Source: Schumannella soli
GTDB taxonomy: Bacteria; Actinomycetota; Actinomycetes; Actinomycetales; Microbacteriaceae
Direction of reading: 5' to 3'
Length of the DNA stretch: 64,000 nt
Assembly (NCBI RefSeq): GCF_006517435.1
Contig: NZ_VHQG01000001.1
Span: forward strand, 1 to 64,000
Part shown: positions 36,386 through 46,991 of the stretch, piece by piece
Position numbering within the stretch: position 1 is the first letter of the stretch
How the letters are laid out: every line of letters begins with the position of its first letter
Translations under genes and position numbers: made by a program
Notes under the pieces: generated by a model
What the model saw: the letters and a program-made list of their open reading frames with translations, nothing else
What the model was told of the DNA's origin: nothing
Database searches by the model: none

Positions 36386-38197
36386 TTACTCCTCTCCCCA
36401 CTCGGGGGCGTGGTCTCGGGCGTACTGCACCTGCGAGTTGCCGACGCCCTGCGGCACCATCGGCCACACCATGGCGTCGCGGCTGACGACGAAGTCGATC
36501 ACCACGGGGCGGTCGTTCGTCTCGATCGCGAGCTTGATGGCGGCGTCGATCTCCTCCGGCTTCGTGACGCGGATGCCGAGGGCGCCGTAGGCGTCGGCGA
36601 GCTTCACGAAGTCGGGGATCATGCGGGTCTGCTCGGTCTCGTTCAGCGACCCCGTGTTGAGGTCGGTGAAGGAGTGGCGGCCGTCGTAGAACAGAGTCTG
36701 CCACTGGCGCACCATGCCCAGCGAGCTGTTGTTGATGATCGCGACCTTGATCGGGATGTCGTTGATCGCGCAGGTGGCGAGCTCCTGATTGGTCATCTGG
36801 AAGCAGCCGTCGCCGTCGATCGCCCACACGAGGCGGTCGGGCTCGGCGACCTTCGCGCCCATCGCGGCCGGAACCGAGTAGCCCATCGTGCCGGCGCCGC
36901 CGGAGTTGAGCCAGGCGTGCGGGCGCTCGTACTTGATGAACTGCGCGGCCCACATCTGGTGCTGGCCGACGCCCGCGGCGTAGACGGCTTCCGGTCCGGA
37001 GAGCTCGCCGATGCGCTGGATGACGTGCTGCGGCGACAGCAGGCCGTCGTCGGGCTCGGTGTAGCCGAGCGGGTACGCGGTGCGCAGCTGCTCGAGGCGC
37101 TCCCACCACGGCGCGAGGTCGGCGCGCGACTCGGGGGCGATCTCCTTGTAGGCGGCGATCAGGTCGAGCAGCACCTCCTTCGCATCGCCCACGATCGGCA
37201 CATCCGCGTGACGGATCTTGCCGATCTCGGCCGGGTCGATGTCGACGTGCACGACCTTCGCGTCGGGCGCGAACTCGCTCGGCTTGCCCGTGACGCGGTC
37301 GTCGAAGCGGGCGCCGAGGCTGAACACCAGGTCGGACTCCTGCAGGCCCAGCACCGCGGGCACGGCGCCGTGCATGCCGGGCATGCCGAGGTTCTGGCGG
37401 TGCGAGTCGGGGAACACGCCGCGCGCCATGAGCGTCGTGACGATCGGGGCGCCGGTCAGCTCGGCGAACTCGAGCAGCTCGGCTGCGGCCTCGGCGCGCA
37501 CGGTGCCGCCGCCGACGTAGAGCACGGGCCGGTGCGAGGCGGCGAGCAGCTCGGCCGCGGCGTGAATCTGCTTGCCGTGCGCCTTCGTGACGGGGCGGTA
37601 GCCGGGCAGGTCGACGGCCGACGGCCAGATGAAGGGCGCCGAGTTCTGCTGGGCGTCCTTCGTGACATCCACCAGCACCGGGCCGGGGCGGCCGGTCGTG
37701 GCGATCTGGTAGGCGCGCGCCAGGGCGAGCGGCACCTCCTCCGGCGTCTTGACCAGGATCGAGTGCTTCGTGATCGGCATCGTGATGCCGACGATGTCGA
37801 TCTCCTGGAAGGCGTCGGTGCCCATCAGCGTCGAGAAGACCTGGCCGGTGAGCGCGATCATCGGCACCGAGTCCATGTAGGCGTCGGCGATCGCGGTGAC
37901 CAGGTTGGTGGCGCCCGGGCCGGAGGTCGCGATCGCGACGCCGACCCGTCCGCTCGCCGCGGCGTAGCCCTCGGCCGCGTGGCCGGCGCCCTGCTCGTGG
38001 CGCACGAGGATGTGGCGCACCTCCTTCGAGGCCATCAGCTCGTCGTAGAACGGGATGATGGCGCCGCCCGGCAGACCGAAGACGTCGGTGATGCCGAGCT
38101 TGGCGAAGGAGGCGAGGATGGCGCCCGAACCGGTGAGCACCGGCGGCTCACCGGAGTTCGGGCGGGCGGCAGGCGCGGGTGATGCGTCCGCAGTCAT
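36386..38197 (-). CDS. ilvB: Acetolactate synthase large subunit
   Basis: ThDP- and FAD-dependent catalytic subunit that condenses pyruvate to acetolactate or acetohydroxybutyrate; 603 residues. Seen: [30 protein letters not shown] with the catalytic Glu, [15 protein letters not shown], and the ThDP motif [15 protein letters not shown] followed by [12 protein letters not shown]. The first 25 residues are an Ala/Pro-rich extension. Ribosome site GAAGGG lies just upstream of the ATG. ilvN follows immediately. Confidence 0.98.
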   Translation of the reverse strand: MTADASPAPAARPNSGEPPVLTGSGAILASFAKLGITDVFGLPGGAIIPFYDELMASKEVRHILVRHEQGAGHAAEGYAAASGRVGVAIATSGPGATNLVTAIADAYMDSVPMIALTGQVFSTLMGTDAFQEIDIVGITMPITKHSILVKTPEEVPLALARAYQIATTGRPGPVLVDVTKDAQQNSAPFIWPSAVDLPGYRPVTKAHGKQIHAAAELLAASHRPVLYVGGGTVRAEAAAELLEFAELTGAPIVTTLMARGVFPDSHRQNLGMPGMHGAVPAVLGLQESDLVFSLGARFDDRVTGKPSEFAPDAKVVHVDIDPAEIGKIRHADVPIVGDAKEVLLDLIAAYKEIAPESRADLAPWWERLEQLRTAYPLGYTEPDDGLLSPQHVIQRIGELSGPEAVYAAGVGQHQMWAAQFIKYERPHAWLNSGGAGTMGYSVPAAMGAKVAEPDRLVWAIDGDGCFQMTNQELATCAINDIPIKVAIINNSSLGMVRQWQTLFYDGRHSFTDLNTGSLNETEQTRMIPDFVKLADAYGALGIRVTKPEEIDAAIKLAIETNDRPVVIDFVVSRDAMVWPMVPQGVGNSQVQYARDHAPEWGEE

Positions 38198-38274
38198 GGG
38201 GAACCCTTCGTGTCGAGGTGTCTGACGACGCGGATGCGCACGATCGCGCGGTGCCGCGCCGAAGCGGAGAGGAA

Positions 38275-40005
38275 CTACCCGGTGACCGCGCCTTCCGCAG
38301 CGGAACGCACGAGCTTCGAGTACTTCGCGAGAACGCCACGGGTATAGCGCGGGGGAAGCGGAGCCCAGCCGTCACGGCGGGCTTCCAACTCGGACTCATC
38401 GACGATCAGGTCGATGGACCGGGCAGCGATATCGACCCGTATCAGATCACCATCGCGCACGAAGGCGATAGGACCTGCGTCCACCGCCTCGGGTGCGATG
38501 TGGCCGATGCACAGGCCGGTTGTGCCGCCTGAGAATCGTCCGTCGGTCAAGAGTAGTACATCGGCGCCGAGGCCCGCGCCCTTGATGGCCGCCGTGATGG
38601 CGAGCATCTCGCGCATGCCTGGTCCGCCCTTGGGGCCCTCATAGCGGATGACCACCACGTCGCCCTTCTGGATCTCGCCGTTCGTCAGCGCATCCATCGC
38701 CGCGCGCTCGCGCTCGAACACGCGCGCCGGGCCCTCGAAGGTGGCGGCGTCGAAGCCGGCCGTCTTGACGACGGCGCCCTCGGGGGCGAGCGAGCCCTTG
38801 AGGATCGTGAGACCGCCGGTCTCGTGGATCGGGTTGTCGAGCGTGCGCAGCACCGAGCCGTCGAGCGCCGGCGGGTCGATGTCGGCCAGGTTCTCGGCCA
38901 TCGTCTTGCCGGTGACGGTCATGACGTCGCCGTGCATGAGACCGGCATCCAGCAGCGCCTTCATCAGCACCGGCAGTCCGCCGCGGCGGTCGACGTCGTT
39001 CATGACGTACTTGCCGAAGGGCTTCAGATCGCCGATGTGCGGCACCTTCGAGCCGATGCGGTTGAAGTCGTCGAGGGTGAGCTCGACCTGCGCCTCGCGG
39101 GCGATCGCGAGGAGGTGCAGCACGATGTTGGTCGAGCCGCCGAGCGCCATGCCGACTGCGATCGCGTTCTCGAACGCCTTCTTGGTGAGGATGTCGCTGG
39201 TCATGATGCCCTGCTTGAGCAGGTTCACGACGGCCTCGCCCGAACGGTGCGCGTAGTAGTCGCGGCGACGGTCGTAGCTGGGCGGGCTGGCGGATCCGGG
39301 GATCGACATGCCGAGGGCCTCGGCGACCGACGCCATCGTGTTGGCCGTGTACATGCCGCCGCAGGCGCCCTCGCCCGGGGCGAAGGCGCACTCGATCGCG
39401 TGCGCATCCTCGAGGCTCATCGTGCCGGCCTTGACGCCGCCCACCGCCTCGAAGCTGTCGATGATGGTGATGTCCTTTTCGGTCCCGTCGCTCAGACGCA
39501 CCCAGCCGGGCGCGATGGAGCCGGCGTAGAGGAACACACTGGGCAGCTCGAGTCGGGCCGCGGCCATGAGCATGCCCGGGATCGACTTGTCGCAGCCGGC
39601 CAGCAGCACGGAGCCGTCGAGGCGCTCGCCCTGCATGACGGTCTCCACGCTGTCGGCGATGACCTCACGGCTGACGAGGGAGAAGTGCATGCCCTCGTGA
39701 CCCATCGAGATACCGTCGCTGACGCTCACCGTGCCGAACTGCAGCGGGTAGCCGCCGCCGGCGTGCACGCCCTCCTTGGCGGCCCGCGCGAGCCGGTCGA
39801 GGCTGAGGTTGCAGGGCGTGATCTCGTTCCACGAGCTCGCGATGCCGATCTGCGACTTGTCCCAGTCGGCGTCGCCCATGCCGACCGCGCGAAGCATGCC
39901 GCGGCTGGTCGTGGCCTCGATGCCATCGGTGACGGTGCGGGAGCGGGGCTTGTGGTCGATCGGCGACGCGGCGGGCGCGCCGGAGTTCTCAGGTGTTTCC
40001 GGCAT
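38275..40005 (-). CDS. ilvD: Dihydroxy-acid dehydratase
   Basis: Iron-sulfur enzyme of Val/Ile synthesis, dehydrating dihydroxy acids to 2-keto acids; 576 residues. Seen: [54 protein letters not shown] with cluster cysteines, [16 protein letters not shown]. The ATG is 6 nt downstream of TAGACT (40012-40017, minus), so the mRNA is probably leaderless. ilvB starts 77 nt downstream of ilvD, on the same strand. Confidence 0.98.
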   Translation of the reverse strand: MPETPENSGAPAASPIDHKPRSRTVTDGIEATTSRGMLRAVGMGDADWDKSQIGIASSWNEITPCNLSLDRLARAAKEGVHAGGGYPLQFGTVSVSDGISMGHEGMHFSLVSREVIADSVETVMQGERLDGSVLLAGCDKSIPGMLMAAARLELPSVFLYAGSIAPGWVRLSDGTEKDITIIDSFEAVGGVKAGTMSLEDAHAIECAFAPGEGACGGMYTANTMASVAEALGMSIPGSASPPSYDRRRDYYAHRSGEAVVNLLKQGIMTSDILTKKAFENAIAVGMALGGSTNIVLHLLAIAREAQVELTLDDFNRIGSKVPHIGDLKPFGKYVMNDVDRRGGLPVLMKALLDAGLMHGDVMTVTGKTMAENLADIDPPALDGSVLRTLDNPIHETGGLTILKGSLAPEGAVVKTAGFDAATFEGPARVFERERAAMDALTNGEIQKGDVVVIRYEGPKGGPGMREMLAITAAIKGAGLGADVLLLTDGRFSGGTTGLCIGHIAPEAVDAGPIAFVRDGDLIRVDIAARSIDLIVDESELEARRDGWAPLPPRYTRGVLAKYSKLVRSAAEGAVTG

Positions 40006-40061
40006 GTGTCGAGTCTAGGACTCGCGCGGGGTGCGGATGTGCCGTGGCGGATCGGCGCGCG

Positions 40062-40424
40062 TCAGGCGTCGGCGCGGTCGATGTCGTCGACGAGCTCGTC
40101 GGTCACGAGCAGGTCGCGGCGGAAGTTGCCCGTGCGGTAGCCGGCGCGGCCGACCATGTGGCCCGAGATCGGCGTCGTCAGCACCTGGAACAGCAGCACG
40201 GGCGCGAGGGCGAGCAGCGTCGTCCAGTGCCGGTCGTTCAGCGCGATGGCCGCGAGCACGAAGGCGAGCCCGAGGATCTGCGGCTTCGTGGCCGCGTGCA
40301 GGCGGCTCAGCGCATCGGGGTAGCGCAGCAGGCCGATGCCGGCGAGCAGCGAGAGCGCGCCGCCGAGCACGAGGAAGAGGGCCACGACGGCGTCGAGGAT
40401 CGTGTCGAGGATGTCGGCGCTCAT
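40062..40424 (-). CDS. mrpG: Na+/H+ antiporter subunit MrpG
   Basis: Small membrane subunit of the Mrp (Mnh) multisubunit cation/proton antiporter, 120 residues with three helices. MrpG family pattern: GLLRYPDALSRLHAATKPQILG, then LTTPISGHMVGRAGYRTG. The ATG overlaps the mrpF stop by ATGA. It is the last gene of the mrpAB-C-D-E-F-G operon; its stop lies 56 nt from the ilvD start. Confidence 0.93.
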   Translation of the reverse strand: MSADILDTILDAVVALFLVLGGALSLLAGIGLLRYPDALSRLHAATKPQILGLAFVLAAIALNDRHWTTLLALAPVLLFQVLTTPISGHMVGRAGYRTGNFRRDLLVTDELVDDIDRADA

Positions 40425-40807
40425 GCCCGCTCCCCCGTTCCGGTCGCGGCGTCGGCGGCCGCCGCATCCGCCGCCGCCTCGGCCGCGTTGCGCTCCGCCT
40501 GCTCGCGCTCGAGCCGCTCGCGCTCGGCGCGGTCCTGCTTCGTGACGTAGCGCGCGACGGCGATCGTGCCGAACAGCGCCGTCGCGGCGAGCGCGACGAG
40601 CAGCGGGATCGTGCGGGTGTGGCCGTCGAGGATCATCTCGATGCCGAGGCCGAGCATGAGGCAGCTGATCAGCACGTCGGTCGCGATGAGACGGTCGAGG
40701 ATGCTCGGCCCGCGGACGATGCGGATCACGGCCAGCAGCGCGGTCACCAGCACGAGCGCCCCGGCGACGGCGACGCCGACGGAGACGAGGTCGATTCCGG
40801 GGCTCAT
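40421..40807 (-). CDS. mrpF: Na+/H+ antiporter subunit MrpF
   Basis: Small three-helix membrane subunit of the Mrp antiporter, 128 residues. Core pattern: LAVIRIVRGPSILDRLIATDVLI, then a third helix and AVARYVTKQD. A charged Ala/Glu-rich tail of about 35 residues is added at the C-terminus. Overlaps mrpE (ATGA) and mrpG (ATGA), indicating translational coupling. Confidence 0.93.
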   Translation of the reverse strand: MSPGIDLVSVGVAVAGALVLVTALLAVIRIVRGPSILDRLIATDVLISCLMLGLGIEMILDGHTRTIPLLVALAATALFGTIAVARYVTKQDRAERERLEREQAERNAAEAAADAAAADAATGTGERA

Positions 40808-41538
40808 CGCCGATCCTCCTGATCCGACGCGCCGGGCGCGGCCGCGCCCGCGCCCGCATCCACCGCGCACACCCGCTCGACGTCGCGCTTCGAGCCGACG
40901 GCCATGACGACGCGGCGCTCCATGCGCAGCGCCTGACGGCGCACGCGCTCGACGCCCGCGTCGTCCGTCACGCCGATCGCGTGCAGGAAGATCTTCGAGC
41001 GCGCCCGGTCGACCTCGATCACGATCGAGCCCGGAACGAGCGACACGGCGATCGAGGTCAGCGTCAGCACGAAGTCGCTCGACGTGCGGAGGTTCACCTC
41101 GACGACGGCGTTGCCGCGCACCCCGCGGCGGCTGAGCGCGAGACGCGCGATCTGCACCGAGGCGGCGACGAGCTCGCCCCCGACGGCGCCGATCAGCACG
41201 AGCAGCCGCCACGGGTTGAAGCGGCCGGAGAGCTCGACCGGCGGCAGCCAGAAGGTGCGGCCGACGACGACCGCGACGATCGCGCCGGTGACGAGGCCGA
41301 GCACGCTGACGTCGCGCCAGAGCGCGATCCAGAGCAGCACGAGCGCGACCAGCAGGGGCAGCTGCTGCACCAGGATCCAGCGCTTGCGCGGGGTCGCGCC
41401 GCCCTGCGCAGCCGTGCGGTCGACGTCTCCGTCTCCGGCAGCAGCTCCGCTCGAGCCGGCGGACGCCGCGCGGTCGACGGCGCCGGTCGAGGTGGATGCG
41501 GGGTCGAGCGCGTCGTGTCGACGCGGGTTCTCAGCCAT
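40804..41538 (-). CDS. mrpE: Na+/H+ antiporter subunit MrpE
   Basis: Membrane subunit of the Mrp complex, 244 residues. The first 60 residues are a low-complexity polar tail not usual in MrpE. Then come helices around 60-100, a helix near 125-145 and the MrpE cytoplasmic portion (TLTSIAVSLVPGSIVIEVD). Overlaps mrpD by 8 nt and mrpF by ATGA. Confidence 0.9.
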   Translation of the reverse strand: MAENPRRHDALDPASTSTGAVDRAASAGSSGAAAGDGDVDRTAAQGGATPRKRWILVQQLPLLVALVLLWIALWRDVSVLGLVTGAIVAVVVGRTFWLPPVELSGRFNPWRLLVLIGAVGGELVAASVQIARLALSRRGVRGNAVVEVNLRTSSDFVLTLTSIAVSLVPGSIVIEVDRARSKIFLHAIGVTDDAGVERVRRQALRMERRVVMAVGSKRDVERVCAVDAGAGAAAPGASDQEDRR

Positions 41539-43330
41539 GCGATCCTCCCTCGGTCGCGGTGCCGTCGCCGATTCCGGGCACCCCGTCGGGGAACACGGCC
41601 GAGATGTAGCTCGAGCTCTCGAGGCTCTGCCCGGCGCGCTCGGCGAGCTCGTAGAGCGGGCCGGCGCCGATCGTCAGGGCGACGGAAACGAGCACCATTC
41701 CGGCGGTCGCGCCGACGAGCAGGGTCGGGGCGGCGCCGCGGCGCTTGCCTCGCGTCGATGGATGCGCGCCGACAGCTCGGCGAGCGTCGTCGCGGGTCGG
41801 CACGGCGCGGTCGGCGGCCTCGGCGCTGGCCGGGGACTCGGGCCCGGTCGACGAGGGCGAGCCGGGTCCGGCGGCACGGACGACCCCGCTCGGCGACGCG
41901 CCCGCCGCACCGGCCCCGCCACCCGGCCGCACGACCTCGACGACGCTGGTCTGCGCATCCACCGTCGTCAGCGACAGCGACCCGGTCTCGGGCGCGCCCG
42001 CGGCGATCGGCTCGGGGCGCGGCCGCCAGAACGCGAGGCTCCAGGCGCGGATGAGCGCGTAGAGCGTGAGCAGCGAGACGAGCGCGCCGACGCCGATGCC
42101 GACCCAGGCGAGCGGCGTGCCGTTCTCGGCGCCCGCCTGGAACAGCCCGAGCTTGCCGAGGAACCCAGAGAACGGCGGGATGCCGCCGAGGTTGAGCGCC
42201 GGGATGAAGAACAGCACGGCGACGAGCGGCGAGGCCTGCAGCAGTCCGCCGAGCCGGCGCAGAGAGGTGGTTCCGCCGATGCGCTCGACGAGCCCGGTCG
42301 CCAGGAACAGGGTCGTCTGCACGACGATGTGGTGGACGATGTAGTAGATCGTCGCGGCGGTTCCGACGGCCGAGCCGAGCCCGACGCCGAAGATCAGATA
42401 GCCGATGTGGCTGACGAGCGTGAACGACAGCATGCGCTTGAGGTCGGTCTGCGCGATCGCGCCGAGGATGCCCACGAGCATCGTCAGCGACGCGACGACG
42501 AGCAGCACGGCGTTGAGCTCGGGCCCCGGGAAGAGCAGCGTCTCGGTGCGGATGATCGCGTAGACGCCGATCTTCGTCAGCAGTCCGGCGAACACGGCCG
42601 TGACCGGCGCGGGCGCCGTCGGGTACGAGTCGGGCAACCAGAACGACAGCGGGAACACCGCCGACTTCACCCCGAAGCCGAGCAGCAGCATGACGTGCAG
42701 CACGATCTGCGTGCCCTCGGGCAGCTCGGCGATGCGCAGGGCGAGGTGCGCGAGATTCACGGTGCCGGTCGCGCCGTAGAGCATCGCGATCGAGGTGAGG
42801 AACAGCATCGACGAGACCAGGCTGACCACGATGTAGGTCTGCCCGACGCGGATGCGCGACTCCGATCCGCCGAGCGTGATCAGCACGTAGCTGGCCACGA
42901 GCACGATCTCGAAGCCGACGTAGAGGTTGAACAGGTCGCCCGCGATGAAGGCCGTGAACACGCCCGCGGCGAGGATGAGGTAGCTCGGGTAGTAGATCGA
43001 CACGGGCGTCTCGTCGTGCCCGTCGGCGAGGCCCTGCCCCACCGAGAACAGCAGCACCGCGAGCAGCACGATCGCCGAGACGGCGACGAGCAGCGCCGAC
43101 AGGCGGTCGACGACGAGGGCGATGCCGAAGGGCGCCGCCCAGCCGCCGACCTGCATCACGAGCGTGCCGTGCAGGTCGACGAGCACGAGCAGCACGCCGC
43201 CGAGCACCGCGACGCCGGCGAGCACCGCCACGGCGATGAGGCGCTGGATGCGCGGGCGCCCGGCGAGCGTCAGCGTGATCGCCGCGCCGAGCAGCGGAGC
43301 GAGGACGACGAGCGGGACGAGCGAGGTCAT
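41531..43330 (-). CDS. mrpD: Na+/H+ antiporter subunit MrpD
   Basis: NuoN/NuoM-like proton-pumping subunit of the Mrp antiporter, 599 residues with about 14 helices. Seen: FNLYVGFEIVLVASYVLI with the conserved Glu, KSAVFPLSFWLPDSYPTAPAP with the key Lys, and FSGFLGKLGLFQAG. Between about residues 450 and 540 there is an Ala/Gly/Pro-rich insertion before the last helix, outside the conserved core. Overlaps mrpC by 4 nt. Confidence 0.95.
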   Translation of the reverse strand: MTSLVPLVVLAPLLGAAITLTLAGRPRIQRLIAVAVLAGVAVLGGVLLVLVDLHGTLVMQVGGWAAPFGIALVVDRLSALLVAVSAIVLLAVLLFSVGQGLADGHDETPVSIYYPSYLILAAGVFTAFIAGDLFNLYVGFEIVLVASYVLITLGGSESRIRVGQTYIVVSLVSSMLFLTSIAMLYGATGTVNLAHLALRIAELPEGTQIVLHVMLLLGFGVKSAVFPLSFWLPDSYPTAPAPVTAVFAGLLTKIGVYAIIRTETLLFPGPELNAVLLVVASLTMLVGILGAIAQTDLKRMLSFTLVSHIGYLIFGVGLGSAVGTAATIYYIVHHIVVQTTLFLATGLVERIGGTTSLRRLGGLLQASPLVAVLFFIPALNLGGIPPFSGFLGKLGLFQAGAENGTPLAWVGIGVGALVSLLTLYALIRAWSLAFWRPRPEPIAAGAPETGSLSLTTVDAQTSVVEVVRPGGGAGAAGASPSGVVRAAGPGSPSSTGPESPASAEAADRAVPTRDDARRAVGAHPSTRGKRRGAAPTLLVGATAGMVLVSVALTIGAGPLYELAERAGQSLESSSYISAVFPDGVPGIGDGTATEGGSHG

Positions 43331-43854
43331 CGGGTCGCCTCCTCGGTGCTGGCGGATCGGGGATCGGGTGCAGGGCCGGGGTCGGGGTCGCTCGCGTCGT
43401 CGCCGACCTCGTGCTCATCGGGCACGGCATCCGCCCCACCCGTCTCGTCGGCGAACTCGCTGTCGCCGGCGCGGGTGTCGCCGTCGAGCTCCTCCTCGGG
43501 AACGCCCTCGGTGCGCACGGCGACGTCGGCCTCGTCGACCTCGACCTCGTCGGGGCGGCCGAGCTTCCACGAGCGGTAGATGAGCGCGAGCAGGAACGCC
43601 GAGACGCCGAAGGTGATGACGATCGCGGTGAGCGCGAGCGCCTGCGGCAGTGGATCGGTCGTCGCGCCGTCGGCGCCGTCGGCGATCGGGGCGCCGCCAG
43701 GCACGCCCGCCATCGACAGGATCAGCAGGTTCGTCGCGTTGCCGACGAGCAGGAAGCCCAGCAGCACGCGGGTCATGCTCTTCTCGAGCATGAGGTAGAC
43801 GCCGCAGGCGAAGAGCACAGCCATCGTGATCAGCAGCACGAGCGAGAGGCTCAC
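43327..43854 (-). CDS. mrpC: Na+/H+ antiporter subunit MrpC
   Basis: NuoK-like membrane subunit of the Mrp antiporter, 175 residues. The first about 110 residues form the three-helix NuoK fold (YLMLEKSMTRVLLGFLLVGNATNLLIL; LTAIVITFGVSAFLLAL). The remaining about 60 residues are an acidic tail (DEVEVDEADVAVRTEG). The GTG start overlaps the mrpA stop as GTGA. Confidence 0.94.
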   Translation of the reverse strand: MSLSLVLLITMAVLFACGVYLMLEKSMTRVLLGFLLVGNATNLLILSMAGVPGGAPIADGADGATTDPLPQALALTAIVITFGVSAFLLALIYRSWKLGRPDEVEVDEADVAVRTEGVPEEELDGDTRAGDSEFADETGGADAVPDEHEVGDDASDPDPGPAPDPRSASTEEATR

Positions 43855-46787
43855 GAGCGCACCCCCTCGGCGTCGGCCGACGCGGTCGACGCCGTCGGGC
43901 CGACGGCATCACCAGCGCCGGCGTCGATCTCGCCCTGCGCGACCTCGTACTGCCGGTCCACCTCCGCGCCGAGGCTGCGCAGCACGTCGAGCGCGAGGCC
44001 GATCACGACGAGGTAGACACCGATGTCGAAGAACGTCGAGGTGACGAACTCGAGGTGGCCGAGCACCGGCACCTCGGCCTCGAACCAGGTCGAGGTGAGC
44101 GCATCCGCGCCGAGGAAGAGCGGGACGGCCGCGGTTCCGGCGGCGAAGACCATGCCGAGGCCGAGCACGCGGCCGGCGTCGAAGGGCGCGGCCGCGGCCA
44201 GCTCGTCGCGGCCGCCGGCGAGGTACCGCCCGACGAGCGCGAGCCCGACGACGAGACCTCCGGCGAACCCGCCGCCCGGCGCGTTGTGCCCGGCGAACAG
44301 CAGGTACACCGAGAACACGACGAGGGCGTGGAACACCAGGCGCACGACGACCTCGAGCAGGATCGAGCGGTTGCGCTCGCCGAGGGTGCGGCCGGCGAGC
44401 AGCCAGGCGCTGCGGCCGGGTTCCCAGCCGGGCGTCGCCGCGGCCGTCGCGCGGCGCTCGCGCAGGGCGTCGCGCTGCTCGCGGCGTCCCGGCCGGCGCA
44501 GCCGGTCCTCGCGGGTGCGCACGAAGACGAGGCTCGCGACGCCGGTCGCCGCGGCGATGAGCACCGAGAGCTCGCCCATCGTGTCCCAGCCGCGCAGGTC
44601 GACGAGGGCGACGTTGACGACGTTCTTGCCGTGGCCGAAGGTGACCGCGAGGTCGGCCCAGTCGACCGAGACGGGGGATGCCGTGCGCGCCGCCGTCACG
44701 ACGACCGCGACGACCGCCATGAGCACGCCGACGGCGATGCCGATGATCGCGCGCACGACGGGCATGGCGCTGCCGTTGCGCTCGCCGAGCCGGGCCGGCA
44801 GGCGCCGCAGCACGAGCACGACGGCGACGAGCGTGACGGTCTCGACGAGCAGCTGGGTGAGCGCGAGGTCGGGCGCGCCCTGCAGGGCGAAGAGCGCCGT
44901 CATCCCGGTTCCGGTGACGCCGACGAGCACGACCGCGGTGAAGCGCTTCTGCGCCCGGGCAGCCGCGACGGCGGCGACGATCATGAGCGCGCTGACGGCG
45001 ACCTGGGCCCAGCCGTCGGCGATCCGCAGCTCGGGGATGCGCGCACCGGACGCGACCACGGCGGTGCCGACGGCGCCGATCGCGACGACGAAGATCACCC
45101 CGAGATAGAAGGGCAGCGAGCCGCGCTGGGTGGCGCCCGTGACGCGGGCGGCCACGACATCCACCCCGTGCATCGCGGCGCCGTAGGCCCGCGGCGCGAG
45201 GCTCTCGCCGGGGGCGTCGGCGGTGCGGCGGCCGACGAGCAGGAACAGCGCGACGCCGAGCACGAGGGTGAGGCCCGAGAGCCCGAGCGCCGGCTCGAGC
45301 CCGTGCCAGAGCGCCAGGTGGTAGTGCGCCTCGCCGTGCGAGGAGGCGTCGGCGCCGGCTCGCGCGAGCACCGGATCGACGAGCCCCGAGAGCGGCCCGA
45401 GCGCGAGGCCGACCGCGGCGAGCAGCACCGGGGGCGCGAGGAAGCGGGGGTCGGGATGCGCGACCGGCGAGCACTCGGTCACGCCGGGCTTGCGGGCGAA
45501 GGCTCCCCAGAGGAAGCGGAGGCCGTAGGCGAGGGTGAGCGCGGATCCGGCGACGACGACCACGAGCACGGCCGCGAGCGCGCCGTCGTCGTGGGCGCCC
45601 TCGATCAGCCCCGTCAGCACGGTCTCCTTGGCCACGAATCCGAGCGCCGGCGGCAGCCCGGCCATCGACAGCACCGCGGCGAGCGCCGTGATCGCAAGCA
45701 CCGGGCGCCGACGGCCGAGACCGGAGAGCTTGCGCAGGTCGCGGGTTCCGTGGTCGTGATCGATGACGCCGACGGTCAGGAACAGCGTCGACTTGAAGAG
45801 CGCGTGGCTCAGCAGCAGGGCGACGGCGCCGAGCGCCGCGATGGGGGTGTCGACGGCGGCCATCGCGGTGAGGAAGCCGAGCTGCGACACGGTTCCGTGC
45901 GCGAGCACGAGCTTGAGGTCGCTGTGCCGCAGCGCGGTGACCCCGCCGAGCAGCATCGTCGTCAGTCCCAGCACGAGCAGCGTCTCGCGCCAGCCGGGCG
46001 CCTCCGACAGCCCCGGAGTCAGGCGCAGCGCGAGGTACACGCCCGCCTTCACCATCGCCGCGGCGTGCAGGTAGGCGCTGACCGGCGTGGGCGCGGCCAT
46101 CGCCGCCGGCAGCCAGAAGTGGAAGGGGATGAGCGCCGACTTCGACGCGACGCCGACCACGATCAGCACGGCGGCGACGCCCGCGACCGGGCCGGTGGGA
46201 TGCGCATCCACCACCCCCGCGAGCGACGAGGTGCCGGTCTCGACGCGCAGCAGCACGAGCCCGACGAGCATGACGAGACCGCCGAGCGTCGTGACGATGA
46301 GCGCCTGCAGCGCTGCGCGGCGGCTCGTCGCCTTCGCGGCGAGGTGCGCGATGAGCAGGTAGCTCAAGACGCTCGTCGCCTCCCAGAACATGAACATCAC
46401 GAACATGTCGTCGGCGACCACGAGGCCGTACATCGCGCCCGCGAATGCCGTCAGCACCCCGGCGAAGCGGCCGAGCGCCGGGGCGGTCGGCGCGAAGTAG
46501 CGCGCGCAGTAGAGCAGCACGAGCGCGCCGACGCCGGCGACGATGAGCGCCATCGTGGTCGACAGCCCGTCGAGGCGCAGCGACAGGTCGACGCCGAGCG
46601 CCGGGATCCACGGCACGACCTCGCGCACGACTCCCCCGCCGACCACGGTCGGCAGCTGCGCGAGCGCGTTCACGAACGCCGCGGTCGGGATGAGCGCTGC
46701 GATCGCGAAGGCCGAGCGGCCCAGCAGGCGGATGAGCACCGGCATGACGACGCCCCCGAACGCGAACGCGAGCAGGAGCACGATCAT
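43851..46787 (-). CDS. mrpA: Na+/H+ antiporter subunit MrpA fused to MrpB
   Basis: Largest subunit of the Mrp antiporter, 978 residues. Residues 1-500 are the NuoL-like core (MFMFWEATSVLSYLLIAH; KSALIPFHFWLPAAMAAPTPVSAYLHAAAMVKAG; HALFKSTLFLTVG), then the MrpA C-terminal region, and from about 800 the MrpB domain (LFAGHNAPGGGFAGGLVVG; TSTFFDIGVYLVVIG). There is no separate mrpB, so the operon is mrpAB-C-D-E-F-G. The complex exchanges Na+ for H+ for pH and salt tolerance. The gene heads the operon; 46788-46991 is non-coding before the next, divergent gene. Confidence 0.95.
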   Translation of the reverse strand: MIVLLLAFAFGGVVMPVLIRLLGRSAFAIAALIPTAAFVNALAQLPTVVGGGVVREVVPWIPALGVDLSLRLDGLSTTMALIVAGVGALVLLYCARYFAPTAPALGRFAGVLTAFAGAMYGLVVADDMFVMFMFWEATSVLSYLLIAHLAAKATSRRAALQALIVTTLGGLVMLVGLVLLRVETGTSSLAGVVDAHPTGPVAGVAAVLIVVGVASKSALIPFHFWLPAAMAAPTPVSAYLHAAAMVKAGVYLALRLTPGLSEAPGWRETLLVLGLTTMLLGGVTALRHSDLKLVLAHGTVSQLGFLTAMAAVDTPIAALGAVALLLSHALFKSTLFLTVGVIDHDHGTRDLRKLSGLGRRRPVLAITALAAVLSMAGLPPALGFVAKETVLTGLIEGAHDDGALAAVLVVVVAGSALTLAYGLRFLWGAFARKPGVTECSPVAHPDPRFLAPPVLLAAVGLALGPLSGLVDPVLARAGADASSHGEAHYHLALWHGLEPALGLSGLTLVLGVALFLLVGRRTADAPGESLAPRAYGAAMHGVDVVAARVTGATQRGSLPFYLGVIFVVAIGAVGTAVVASGARIPELRIADGWAQVAVSALMIVAAVAAARAQKRFTAVVLVGVTGTGMTALFALQGAPDLALTQLLVETVTLVAVVLVLRRLPARLGERNGSAMPVVRAIIGIAVGVLMAVVAVVVTAARTASPVSVDWADLAVTFGHGKNVVNVALVDLRGWDTMGELSVLIAAATGVASLVFVRTREDRLRRPGRREQRDALRERRATAAATPGWEPGRSAWLLAGRTLGERNRSILLEVVVRLVFHALVVFSVYLLFAGHNAPGGGFAGGLVVGLALVGRYLAGGRDELAAAAPFDAGRVLGLGMVFAAGTAAVPLFLGADALTSTWFEAEVPVLGHLEFVTSTFFDIGVYLVVIGLALDVLRSLGAEVDRQYEVAQGEIDAGAGDAVGPTASTASADAEGVRS

Positions 46788-46991
46788 CTGGTCTCCTTCT
46801 CGTCGGGTGCCTGGGGCCGGGAACGAGGTCGCGGCAGACGGCGAGGGTGTGCTGCTCGGAGTCTACCGGGCGACACCTGTATGTCGCCGGGCGCGGTCGG
46901 GGTCAGCCCGGAGGGCACCGCCCCCTCGCGGAGTTAGCGTGCGAGGAGTTCTCCGCTCGCGGTGGCCCCCGACTCCCGAAGGATGCCTGCC

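Noticed and set aside
44055-46937. 960-codon plus-strand frame over mrpA
   Set aside because: Antisense to a well-conserved Mrp gene; composition (Arg, Asp, His, Glu) is that of a shadow frame.
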